From Tuctoria greenei (lineage: Eukaryota > Streptophyta > Magnoliopsida > Poales > Poaceae), in the NCBI GenBank assembly GCA_036927565.1, contig JAYESD010000001.1, forward strand, positions 5,766,001 through 5,830,000: a DNA stretch of 64,000 bases, in the 5' to 3' direction. Below, one piece after another: positions 1 to 10,338 of the stretch. The notes beneath the pieces are model-generated. The model did no database searches, was not told the DNA's origin, and saw nothing but the letters and a program-made list of their open reading frames with translations. Position 1 is the first letter of the stretch. Each line of letters begins with the position of its first letter. The position numbers and the translations under genes were made by a program.

Positions 1-154
1 GGGAAATGGCTATATCTCTTTTCATGGAGTGGTCTCTCAAGAAGTGATGTCGGATGTCTATGTGTTTGGTTCTAGAGAGCTCAACTGGATTATGAGCAAT
101 TTTAATGGCACTCTCGTTGTCACAAAGGAGTGGAATATGGTTCATATTGTAACT
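1..154 (-). pseudogene. Copia element B, RNase H fragment left of nested element A
   Basis: This stretch matches, with scattered differences, the RNase H end of element A at about 4,880-5,030, read on the minus strand. It covers the part just before the conserved ADIFTKP tail. It stops exactly at the TAACT target duplication (150-154) next to the left LTR of element A. The same coding sequence resumes at 11,906 after the right LTR, so 1-154 and 11,906 onward were one continuous gene before A inserted. It is a fragment of a dead polyprotein and makes no product. The downstream part and the 3' LTR of B lie outside the window. Confidence 0.85.
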
Positions 155-1716
155 TGAATGTAGGCCTAGAGGGGGGGTGAATAGGCCTTTTGAATTTTTG
201 TCAAATCCTGCAACACTCAACAACAAGTTCAATACCAGAGAAATCGGACTAGTCCGGTAAAGTGCGGACTAGTCCGGTGTTCATGGACTAAGTTGATCAA
301 GATTAATCGATTAGGTTGATTCTTCAATGTGTGCAGCGGAAATATAGAATCAAACAACAGTTTAACAGTTGTATATTGGATTGTATCACAATTAAGGCTT
401 GTGTTCTACAATTTATTGTAAATTGAACAATGTGTATCAAACCCTAGAGTAAGTTGATCAATTTGAGTGATGAACACAAAAAGGACAAGACACACGATTT
501 ATCCCGTGGTTCGGCTATCACGAGGGCAACCTACGTCCACGTTGAGGAGTCCACAAAAGGACCGGGTCTTCTCCAACCCTACCCTCGTCGGATCGCCACG
601 AAGGCCAACCATCTTCCACTAATCACAAAGGGGTGAATAACCAAATTCAAGGGGCATTCTCACACGTTGAGAGCTCCCTTAGATTACAAATCACAATGCC
701 ACCAAAAACACACTCAGAAATTACAATTGAAACGCAGGAGTGTGTTAGAGATTCAAACCAAGAGCTCAATGATGTGTGCCAAGTGTCTCTCCAATGATCT
801 AGAAGTAATCCTTAATGGATTGATCGATCTTGCACTTAATTTCGTGGAGAGAAGTGGTTTCTGAGTCTCTTGGGAGGTGTGACGGCGCTAGGGTTCGAGA
901 GTGTATAAAAGTGGGCCGTGCACCTCTATTTATATGGGGTTTCTAAAAGTGACCGTTAGGGTTCAGAAAGATCGGACTAGTCCGTGGTGGTCACCGGACT
1001 AGTCCGGTGTGCTGTGTGTAGCAAACCCTAAGTGTCCCGAAATATCGGACTAGTCCGGTCAAAAACGGACTTGTCCGATTTCACTACTGGAAATCTTCGG
1101 ACTAGTCCGATAGCCATCGGACTTGTCCGGCCATGTGAAACCCTAAGTGTGTTGGATGACAAGTCCGCACTTGGAGGACTTGTTCGATTTAGATCAGTGG
1201 GTATTTTGGACTAGTCCGTGTAAACATCGGACTTGTCCGAAGTGGATCAGAAGGAATATCAGACTAGTCCGGTTAACAACGGACTTGTACGATTTTGTGT
1301 GATTTGTGAAGTGTGTTGAGGACTAGTCCGCCCTGGGAGGACTAGTCGGACTCAAGTCATAAAGATATCAGACTAGTCCGACAGATATCGGACTTGTACG
1401 ATCTGGTGCAGAAAGGATATCGGACTAGTCCGGTTGATATCGGACTAGTCCGGTCCTGTGTAACTTTGTGCAATATGTGTGTGTGCTTAAATATGATTGA
1501 GCTCTTGGGTGTGTTTCCTTAACAAACTCCATACACAATAATCTACTATTTCTTTTCCTTAAGCTCAAGTTCACTTTGCCCCTCATTATCCCTTCTTTTT
1601 GGTATTTTGCTCATTTTTCATTATTGGCCTGCATTCATCTTAACAAAAGGGTTAGGATCCCAATTGCTTGTCATAAATCATCCAAAACCCACAAGGGAGT
1701 CCTAGATGCACTTTCA
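155..1716 (-). repeat. 3' LTR of element A
   Basis: It starts TGAATGTAGG and ends GATGCACTTTCA on the + strand. On the minus strand a TATA box (TATAAATA, about 928-936) precedes the presumed transcript start. About eighteen copies of CGGACTAGTCCG or its CGGACTTGTCCG variant lie at 966-1,460, directly upstream of that TATA box, in the U3 part. Two more copies lie near 245-280, in U5. The short ORFs seen in this stretch on the + strand are chance. Confidence 0.92.
966..1460. promoter_or_regulatory. Array of CGGACTAGTCCG palindromes in U3 of element A (3' LTR copy)
   Basis: About 18 copies of a 12-bp perfect palindrome, CGGACTAGTCCG, alternate with a one-mismatch form, CGGACTTGTCCG (or its complement, CGGACAAGTCCG), at irregular spacings of roughly 15-40 bp. 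The array ends about 30 bp upstream of the minus-strand TATA box. Repeated symmetric motifs beside a promoter usually bind a dimeric protein; that role is inferred here, not shown. The matching array in the other LTR is at 11,155-11,640. Confidence 0.7.
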
Positions 1717-2170
1717 ATCTCCCCCTTTTTGGTGATTGATGACAACCAATTGAGATTTCACAAAATATGACAAAAAGAGATGAGATTTTCATAAAGTATG
1801 CACATATGACTCAAAAATACATCAGGCAGTAAGAGAAATATCCATATGTGCATTCTTTATGGTGGGTTGCATAACTAAGTGCATTGAAACATTGAGAATG
1901 ACATAATTTACATTCATGAATCAATACAAAGTACATATGTCATTTCAGGAGCAAAATTGCAGATTTCAACACATACATGCAAATTAATTAAGCATTTCAA
2001 CACAGAACCACAGTTAACATGAAAACAGCGTTAAAGCATTACAATCACAAAGAAAGATAAAGAGAACTCTCTCCTCGCACCCTACCACAGCTAAAGCTAA
2101 GACTCCCCCTCAATCTCTCCCCCTTTGGCATCAAGACACCAAAAAGAAGGTGAGGAGGGTCCTAGGGTCT

Positions 2171-3729
2171 TCACTCTTCACTGTCGGTCCTCTCGTCGTC
2201 GTCTTCGTCTTCATCATCATCAGCTTGACGAGGAGGGGAAGGAGGAGGGATGGAGCCACTCGAGCCCCCAATGCCAAAGTAGGCAAGCTCGGAGGGGTTC
2301 AAGGGCGCGAGCTCAGTGAAGTCTGGGTCAGAATCCTCAGAAATCACTGGAGATCCAATGGGATCGATCTCCAGCTTCTGGCAAATTTGCTTTACATTGG
2401 CCTTTATGTACTTCATGTCCTCCCTTCTCTTCTGGTTGAGCTTGTGGGCCTTCACTTCGGCCTTCTTGCAGGAGGAGAATATAGCAGCCAGATACTTGAG
2501 GATCCCACTAACTGATCCTTTCTGAGGGGCTTCCCTTGAAGTAGGGACAACTCTGGCACCTTCACTTGATCTTGCAGGTGACTCTGGACTGGAGGCCGTC
2601 GAAGGAGCAGCCTGCACACTTGGCTTTTGAGGAATTTGAGGCCTCAAGGGGAGATGCTCCAAATCTTTCACAAATTCAATGCCGGTGACTTTTTCAATCA
2701 TAAACATAAGGTAAGGAGCATATCCGCAAGATCTGTTGGGAGTGCAGGAGATGTTTACCATATCATTCCAAATGTATTCCGCCACATCAAATGGGCGATC
2801 CTTTCTTATGACTCTCATCAGAGTCCGGAGGTATCCTTGCACACTCCCTGCATCCCCATCCTTAGGGGCAATGGTCTTTCTTAGCACTCTGTTCAACACC
2901 ACAAAGAATGGCTTCATGTTTTTGGTGGAAGGAGGGTTGAACTTTGAGTTTGGCTCATATAGAAACTTCATCTTTTCCTTCTCACTGACCCCAATGTTGT
3001 GTATCACTAAGCAACCAAACCTTGTGGAGTCAAGGTGGAGCAAGCTAGTGAAATCTTCTTGAGTGATGCTATACTTGGATCCATGGGTCATCCAAGTGAC
3101 ACTCTCTTTATCCTCACTAGAGAAGTGACAGGTCGCAAAGAACTGCGCAATCACTTCATCATTCCAGTTGTGTCTGAAAGCAAACAGGTCTCTCAGTCCA
3201 TGCTTTTCAATGGCTCTCACTACATCAGTGAACGGTGAGCAGCCCTTCTTCTCAAAGTGTGCCCAGCCAATCCACTGATTGCGCACCACGGAGGTCTTCA
3301 TCGGTAGATACACCAATTTGTAGAAGTCTGCATGGAAGTTGCACCAAAACCTTCCATCGACAGCTTGCTTTGGCCTGCCATACCAGTCAATGCTTCTGAA
3401 CTTGGCTGTAGAATCACTGCCCTTGCCGTTGAACTTCTCCTCAGTAGGGTCCCGGACCCCTTCTCTGGGAGCATGGAGCTTCAAGGGCCCGACTGGCCCC
3501 GTTGCTATCCCCTTGCCTTGCCCTTGGCTTGGCGAGAGGCACTTGAGGATGCTGCTGCCTTTGACACTGGCTTCTTTGCCAGCACCTTCCTCCGAACCTG
3601 AGGAGGTGAAGGAGCTGGCTCCGAGGGTCTTTCTTGGCGTTTCTTGCCAAGACCCGTCGAGGACCGAGGTGCCACTTCGTGGTCCAACTCGGCCTCAAAG
3701 TCGGAGATTTCGTTGTTTGAGCTCGACAT
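2171..3729 (-). pseudogene. Extra ORF downstream of pol in element A (frameshifted)
   Basis: On the minus strand an ATG at 3,729 opens a lysine/serine/proline-rich start that runs to 3,505. A shift to another frame continues from about 3,484 as a 437-residue reading frame to 2,171. The central part holds a conserved-looking globular block (residues about 25-230 of the long frame) with many W, F and H residues. It is followed by a proline/serine-rich linker and a strongly acidic C-terminus. I see no clear signal peptide or membrane segment, so the env-like label often used for ORFs in this position is not supported. It sits between pol and the 3' LTR in sense orientation, as in SIRE-type copia elements. 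I do not recognise its function. A palindrome array lies just upstream (3,840-4,530). One frameshift near 3,490-3,505 breaks it. Confidence 0.65.
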
Positions 3730-3839
3730 GATCTGAGAATGATTTTGCAAGAATGATGGTAAGTGATACAAGGCATAGGTATGAAAAGATAGCAATGAAT
3801 TGCATTGAGGAATTGAAAAATTAGGTTTTTAGTTCAGAA

Positions 3840-4530
3840 ACATCGGACTTGTCCGGTGCACAGGCACGGACTAGTCCGGAGGACTAGACTTGTCCGTGCA
3901 TGGACCGGACTAGTGCGGTGTTCATCCTAAAAAACCTAACAGATTGGTCAAGGAATGATTCCTAATGCAAATCTAGTCTAGCATACACGTAGTACATCAA
4001 ATAAGCATGTATCTAGTGAAGGATGCTAGGCTATACGATCAACAATGGAGAAAAACAAGATTTCTAGGGTTTTGAAGAAAGTTACCGAAGAAATCGATTG
4101 AAGCTTGAAGTTTTGGGGGTTGGAGGCCGGACAAGTCCACTAGCTTCAATCCCCAAGAGGTCAAGCTTGATCTCCGCCCAAATGTGGACTTTTTCGACGG
4201 AGGGAGCAGAGAATCGCCTTGGTAGCTCGAGCGCAAGAGAGAGGAAGGCGTGAGCAAATGTGGGGATGAGAAGATTAGGGTTTGGTGGCGTCTAGGGTTA
4301 TGGACACGAAAAATCGGACAAGTCCGGACATGACCGGACTAGTCCGAAGTCATCCAGAGAGCTATATCGGACAAGTCCGTACATGACCGGACTAGTCCAA
4401 AGTCATCCAGAGAGCTATATCGTACTAGTCTGTGGTATATCGGACTAGTCCGGTCTAACCGGCACTCTGCGGACTAGTCTGCAAGAGCGGACTAGTCCGG
4501 GTACCCTTGGACTAGTCCGTGGTCACCAGG
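3840..4530. promoter_or_regulatory. Internal palindrome clusters upstream of the extra ORF in element A
   Basis: Four copies of the CGGACTAGTCCG family lie at about 3,842-3,920 and eight or more at 4,310-4,530. They fill the non-coding space between the end of pol (4,763) and the extra ORF start (3,729). This mirrors the LTR layout, where the same motif sits upstream of a promoter. The stretch between the clusters (3,930-4,300) shows no gene I recognise. Confidence 0.55.
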
Positions 4531-4762
4531 AGAAATTGCATAGCCCATTCATATATATTTGAAGGTTCATTAATAGAGAATAGGTGGGACAAAACAAATC
4601 AATTAATCTTGATGAATTTGACCAGTAAGCATACAACAATCACACAATGATCATAATTCATCAAGATCTTATAATTGACATAGTTTTTCGAGAAAAAATG
4701 AAGAGGGATGATTTTCACAATTCAGTCAAAATTTTGAAGAGGTCATACAGGTATGCAACTTT

Positions 4763-7700
4763 TCAAGCCACACTCCGAGAATCAAGGATATTTAGTTCTT
4801 TTCGGAGTTCGCAAAAACGCTTTTCATCAAGTGGCTTGGTGAATATGTCGGCCAATTGTTTTTGGGTGTTGACATGTGAGATGGTAATGTCTCCTTTCAT
4901 GGAATGGTCTCTCAAGAAATGATGTCTTATGTCTATGTGTTTAGTTCTAGAGTGCTCAACTGGATTGTGGGCTATTTTAATGGCACTCTCATTGTCACAA
5001 AGGAGAGGAATACGGTTCATATTGTAACCGTAATCTCTTAGAGTTTGTCGCATCCAAAGGAGTTGTGCACAACAACTCCCGGCTGCAACATACTCCGCTT
5101 CGGCTGTGGATAAAGCAATGGAATTTTGTTTCTTGGATGACAAAGAAACTAAGGATCTCCCTAGGAATTGGCATGTGCCGGAGGTGCTTTTTCTATCTAC
5201 TTTGCACCGGGCATAATCTGCATCGGAGTAACCAATGAGATTGAATTTTGAGCCTTTTGGGTACCAAAGACCAAGGTTGGGTGTATGAACTAAATATCTC
5301 AAGATTCTTTTTACAGCTGTCAAGTGACATTCCTTAGGGTTGGCTTGAAATCGTGCACACAAACATACACTCAACATAATATCTGGCCTAGATGCGCATA
5401 AGTAAAGTAGAGATCCAATCATAGAGCGATATACCTTTTGATTGACGCTAGGTCCATCTTCATTGAGATCCAAGTGGCCATTCGTTGCCATGGGGGTCTT
5501 TATGGGCTTTGCCTTGTCCATGCCAAACTTCTTGAGTATGTCCTGCGTGTACTTGGTTTGGCTTATGAACGTTCCTTCCCTTTGTTGCCGCACTTGGAAT
5601 CCCAAGAAGTACTTCAATTCTCCCATCATTGACATTTCAAACCTGTCTGTCATGATTCTACTAAATTCTTCACAGAAGGATTGGTTAGTTGACCCAAATA
5701 TTATGTCATCAACATAGATTTGACAGATAAAAAGATCATTATCTAAATTCATTGTGAATAATGTATAGTCTACTTTGCCAATTTGAAAACCATTTTCAAT
5801 TAAGAAATCTCTAAGACACTCATACCAAGCTCCAGGAGCTTGTTTGAGGCCGTAGAGAGCCTTACGCAATTTATATATGTGGTTGGGGAATTCTTCGTCT
5901 TCAAACCCGGGTGGTTGCTCCACGTACACTTCTTCCTTGATCGGTCCGTTGAGGAAGGCGCTTTTCACGTCCATTTGATACAGCTTGAAATCATGGTGAG
6001 TAGCATATGCAAGTAATATTCTAATAGATTCAAGACTAGCTACTGGAGCAAAAGTCTCATCGAAATCCAAACCTTCGACTTGTGAGTACCCTTTGGCCAC
6101 AAGTCGCGCCTTGTTTCTTGTTACCACTCCGTGTTCATCTTGTTTGTTGCGGAAGACCCACTTGGTGCCCACTATGTTTGCATTGGGTCTTGCCACAAGT
6201 TCCCACACCTCGTTCCTCTTGAAGTTGTTCAATTCTTCTTGCATTGCCACCACCCAGTCCGGATCCTTCAATGCATCCTCAATCCTGCGTGGTTCCAAAA
6301 AGGAGACAAACGAGTAATGCTCACAAAAGTTAGCTATGCGAGATCTAGTGGTTACTCCCTTTTGGATATCACCGATGATGTTGTCGATTGGGTGATCCCT
6401 TTGAATGTATTGGTGTAATCTTGGGTGGGGCACTTGGGGAGTTGTGTCTTCATGATCGTTTTATTCTCCCCCTGAGTGGTTGCCCTCGTTGACTTGTTGA
6501 TCATCTTCATACTCTCGTGCTTGTGTTGAAGCCCCCCCTTGATTGTTGGTCTCCTCTTGTGGTTCATTTTCCTCATTTATGTGTGAAGGTGACTCTTGTG
6601 GTCGAACTTCACCTAGAGCCATTCTTTTCAATGCTAGACAAGGAGCTTCTTCTTTACCTAATTCACATGGATCAACTTGCTCTTTTTGGGAGCCGTTAGT
6701 CTCATCGAACACTACGTCACGTGCTACTTCAACAAGTCCGGAGGCCTTGTTGAAAACACGATAGGCGTAGGTGTTCGAATCGTAACCGAGCAAGAAACCT
6801 TCATCGGACTTCGAAGCGAACTTTGAAGTCCTGGGCTTCTTGTTCAGGATATAACATGGAGAACCGAAAACTCGAAAGTATGAAATGTTTGGTTTGTTAC
6901 CGGTGAGTAGCTCATAGGGAGTTTTCTTGAGTAGTCGATGAAGATAAAGCCGATTTGCGGCGTGGCAAGCGGTGTTAATCGCTTCCGCCCAAAATCGATC
7001 CGAAGTCTTGTATTCATCGAGCATTGTTCTTGCCATCTCTATGAGTGTTCAGTTCTTCCTTTTGGCAACTCCATTTTGTTGTGGTGAGTATGGCGCTGAA
7101 AATTCGTGCTTGATCCCCTCTTCATCAAGGTACTCCTGCACTTGTATGTTCTTGAACTCCGTGCCATTGTCGCTTCGAATACTCCTCATTGACAATGAAA
7201 ACTCGTTTTGAGCTCGCTTGAAGAATTTCTTGAGTGTTCCTTGTGTTTCTGACTTATCATGCAAAAAGAAAACCCAAGTGAAGCGAGAAAAATCATCAAT
7301 GATAACCAAACCTTATTTGTTACCGCCGATGCTTATGTAAGCATTTGGAGCAAACAAGTCCATGTGAAGTAGTTCGAGCGGTCTTGTTGTAGTCATGATG
7401 TTCTTTGCGGGATGATGTGTTCCAACTTGCTTCCCGGCTTGGCACGCGCTACAAGGCCTGTCTTTCTCAAAAACAACATCTTTCAAACCTCGGATGTGAT
7501 CGCCCTTGAGGAGTTTTTAAAGATTCCTCATACCAACATGCGCTAGCCGTCTATGCCACAGCCAACCCATGTTGGTTTTTGCAATCAAGCATGTGTCGAG
7601 TTCGGCTTTATCCTTGTTGAAGTCAACAAGGTAAAGCTTTCCCTTCAACATACCCTTGAATGCAACGGAACCATCACTCCTCCTTGAGACGGTCACACCC

Positions 7701-7993
7701 TCGTTAGTGAACAAGCAATTATAATCTTTGTCACATAGTTGAGATATGGACAGCAGGTTATAATCTAAAGATTCAACATGTAAAACATGATAAAGCGTGT
7801 GTTCAGAGGATATTGCAATTTTACCAGTACCGAGCACCTTTCCTTGACTATTATCTCCGAAGTAGATGCCTTCGTTTGGGTCCTCGTTTTCTTCATATTC
7901 CACGAACATCCTCCTTTCTCCGGTCATGTGGTTGGTGCATCCACTGTCTAGCACCCATTTGGATCCACTGGAGGAATAGGCCTGCAAAAACAA
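4763..7993 (-). pseudogene. pol of element A: protease, integrase, reverse transcriptase, RNase H
   Basis: The first frame (7,993-7,517) has the aspartic protease motif DSGCTNHM and the GAG-pre-integrase histidine region ending RRLAHVGMRNL. Integrase core pieces follow (7,309-7,049 and 7,036-6,461). The last frame (6,433-4,763, 556 codons) holds the whole RVT_2 reverse transcriptase with its catalytic YVDD, and RNase H with ALSTAEAEY and the ADIFTKPLDEKRF tail. The pieces are in one frame but are broken by stops near 7,517 (Gln to TAA compared with element B), 7,310 (Tyr to TAA), 7,047 (Arg to TGA) and 6,461. The 6,461 stop is shared with element B. The RT/RNase H block looks intact as protein; the integrase could not be made without readthrough. 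Confidence 0.9.
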
Positions 7994-8320
7994 ATTATGC
8001 TTTGGTTTTAGGTACCCAAGCTTGCTTGGGTCCTTGGAGGTTAGTTACAATACATTTGGGCACCCACACATGGGATTTTGTGTTCCCATGGCGTGGCCCA
8101 ACATAGTAAGCATAAACCTTACCAAGATTGTTTCTCATTAATACATAAGAGGCATCAAAAGTTTTAAATAGAAGCTGATGTTGTTTATGAATCGGACTAG
8201 TCTGGGTGGCCGGACTTGTCCGGATGACCGGACATGTCCGGACACCGACCGGACTAGTTCAGTATTCATGCGAGTTCAGTTTCTTATTCTTCAACTTATC
8301 AATTTGAGAGGATCTTCCCT
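7984..8320 (-). other. gag-pol spacer of element A with palindromes
   Basis: After the Gag stop at 8,321 the minus strand holds four CGGACTAGTCCG-type motifs (about 8,192-8,265). It then has a recognisable Gag C-terminal remnant, DASYVL...VWVPKTKA, ending in a stop (about 8,155-8,005). Next comes a pyrimidine-rich tract followed by TTTTTGCAG, which looks like a 3' splice site, directly before the protease reading frame. Use of that splice site is only a possibility. Confidence 0.5.
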
Positions 8321-10285
8321 TCACAAAGGAGATCCTTCCCTGTTATTCTTATGACTTCCAGCATGTTGCTTTTCATCATAAGAGTAACCAATGCCATATT
8401 TGACATTTGGAGGTCTTTGGACCAAGTATGCACTACGTGCATAGTTGATCTTCTCCTTTTCAAATATTCCATACTGGGTAGGATTTTTATCCTTTGTGGA
8501 GGTTGACTTCTCCTTCAAACTGGTGTTGATTTTACTACATGTGCACATATGAACAAGATCAGTTTTAGTGGGTTGAGAAGGTGAACTTGAAGAGGAGGAA
8601 GGTTCACTTAGCTTGAGTGACTCAACTTGCACTTCAAGGATTTTGTTAACCTTGATCAGGTCAGCAAGTTGGTCCTTGATTGCAACATTTGAGTCAGTTA
8701 ACTCCAAGCAAGTTTTCTTGCTTGAAGCTAGCTCAAGCTCTAGTGAACTGTTTTTCTCCTTTTCAAGCTCTAGGAGTTTGTCAAGTTTGACATACTTCTC
8801 CTTTTGGGAGATAATCATGTCCTCTTGACGATCAATTAACCTCTCCTTCTCAACAAGTTGGTCAAGTAAAAATTTCATTTTAGTAGCAGTTTTCCTATCT
8901 AGTCCATTTAGCATATCTTCATCATCACTATCTAGTTCATCATCACTAGAGTAGGAATGCATGGAAGGGGTTTTGATGTTTACCTTGTGTTTACCTTCCT
9001 TTGCCATGAGACAAGTGCCATTTCCCTTCTTTGCACCGAGTGTGGGGAAGAGTGTGGATTTCTTGGATGTGCTTTCTATGGCTATGCTAGCCATCTCTCC
9101 TTCATCGGATGATGAGGACTCATCGTTTGAGTCCAACTCCTTCCCAATGTGTGCTTGTTCGGCTTGTTTCTTCTTCTTGAAGAATTTCTTAGGTTGAGGC
9201 TTGGTTTCTTTAGTTTTCTTCTTGTTGTCCTCATACGGGCAATCGACTATAAAGTGGTTATACTCACCACAATTATAGCACGCCCGCCTCATCTTTGGCT
9301 TCGTCCTTTCCTTGTACTTTCCTTCACTTGATTTTTTTCCTTGTCTCTTCTTCATTATTCTCTTGAACTTTTTCATGAACAAAATCATATCCTCGGCAAT
9401 TTGTTTGACGTGCTTGGCTTGTTTCTCCATCATTTCAAAGTTGATAATTTTACCAAGCAATTCATCTGGAGTCATCCTTTTGTAACCGGGGCTTTCTCTG
9501 ATCATTGAGCATAGCGTGACATTTCGAGGCATAAAAGCTCTAAGGATGAGCTTTACCACCTCGTGGTCATTCCACTTCTTGCTCCCATATGATCGAACCT
9601 TGTTGACAAGTGTCTTCAATCGATTGTACATATCCTGGGGTGACTCGTCTTCCTCAATTGTGAATCTTCCTAGTTCGCCTTCGATCATTTCAATTTTTGC
9701 CTCACGCACATGCCGGTCACCTTCATGTGCTGTTTGTAGTGTATCCCATATCTCCTTAGCAATTTCGAGTCCATCCACCTTGGTAAACTCGTCTCGACTG
9801 AGAGAGGAGGTGATTACGGCTGCGGCTTGAGCGTTTCTATGGATGGCCTGCTCTTGACTTGGGGTGAGCTCTTCGTCGTCATCCAGAATATCTATCCCTG
9901 TACATACAACATGCCATAAACTTGGGTTGAGGGAAATCAAATGCATCTTCATATTCTGCCTCCACATGGAGTAATCACTCCCATCGAAGTGTGGGGCTTT
10001 TCCATGTGGGATAGATAAGTAGTGATTGTTATTGGAATTTAGACGATCATAATTAAAAGGGTATCGGGAGTAGTCGGTGTGACTACTCCCCTTCTTCTTC
10101 TCTTCAACTTTCGCTTTCCCTTTTGAAAGTGCCTTCTTTCTGAGGAGCGCCTTTAGCTCCAGCGTATCCTCATCGTCATCCTCGGAGTCTTGAATGGCTT
10201 CGAGGTACTTCTCCAATTTTTGGGTCTTGTCGTTGTTGACTTCCTCTTGGTTGTTGATTTTGTGGACGTCCTTCATGTCCGACAT
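8321..10285 (-). CDS. Gag of element A (copia, 654 aa)
   Basis: An uninterrupted 654-codon frame starts at ATG 10,285, close to the primer site. It has an acidic, lysine-rich N-terminus, then the copia Gag core (UBN2-like, roughly residues 95-290, beginning near KAPHFDGSDYSMWRQNM). A CCHC zinc knuckle (CYNCGEYNHFIVDC, about residue 330) binds RNA in such proteins. The C-terminal third is a predicted coiled coil (KERLIDRQEDM...LELEKEK). Gag forms the cytoplasmic particle that packages element RNA. Compared with element B it lacks about 45 residues of acidic linker before the knuckle, an in-frame loss. The frame is open, so Gag may still be expressible. Confidence 0.88.
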   Translation of the reverse strand: MSDMKDVHKINNQEEVNNDKTQKLEKYLEAIQDSEDDDEDTLELKALLRKKALSKGKAKVEEKKKGSSHTDYSRYPFNYDRLNSNNNHYLSIPHGKAPHFDGSDYSMWRQNMKMHLISLNPSLWHVVCTGIDILDDDEELTPSQEQAIHRNAQAAAVITSSLSRDEFTKVDGLEIAKEIWDTLQTAHEGDRHVREAKIEMIEGELGRFTIEEDESPQDMYNRLKTLVNKVRSYGSKKWNDHEVVKLILRAFMPRNVTLCSMIRESPGYKRMTPDELLGKIINFEMMEKQAKHVKQIAEDMILFMKKFKRIMKKRQGKKSSEGKYKERTKPKMRRACYNCGEYNHFIVDCPYEDNKKKTKETKPQPKKFFKKKKQAEQAHIGKELDSNDESSSSDEGEMASIAIESTSKKSTLFPTLGAKKGNGTCLMAKEGKHKVNIKTPSMHSYSSDDELDSDDEDMLNGLDRKTATKMKFLLDQLVEKERLIDRQEDMIISQKEKYVKLDKLLELEKEKNSSLELELASSKKTCLELTDSNVAIKDQLADLIKVNKILEVQVESLKLSEPSSSSSSPSQPTKTDLVHMCTCSKINTSLKEKSTSTKDKNPTQYGIFEKEKINYARSAYLVQRPPNVKYGIGYSYDEKQHAGSHKNNREGSPL

Positions 10286-10324
10286 GATCTCTTCGAGTGG
10301 TTAAACTCTTTCTTGAAGAACCAA

Positions 10325-10336
10325 GCTCTGATACCA
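10325..10336 (-). other. Primer binding site of element A (initiator Met tRNA)
   Basis: On the minus strand TGGTATCAGAGC follows the end of the 5' LTR by two bases. This is the usual complement to the 3' end of plant initiator Met tRNA that primes reverse transcription. Confidence 0.92.
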
Positions 10337-10338
10337 AT

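Noticed and set aside
454..864. Short + strand frames repeated at 10,637-11,047
   Set aside because: They are identical because they lie in the two LTRs of element A. They are antisense to the element and have no coding signs.
966..1460. CRISPR-like array of short palindromic repeats
   Set aside because: Spacing is irregular, the spacers are similar to one another, the repeat is only 12 bp and degenerate, and the array lies in a plant retrotransposon LTR.
2171..3484. Envelope protein in element A
   Set aside because: The position fits the env-like label, but no signal peptide, membrane segment or fusion-type motif is visible.
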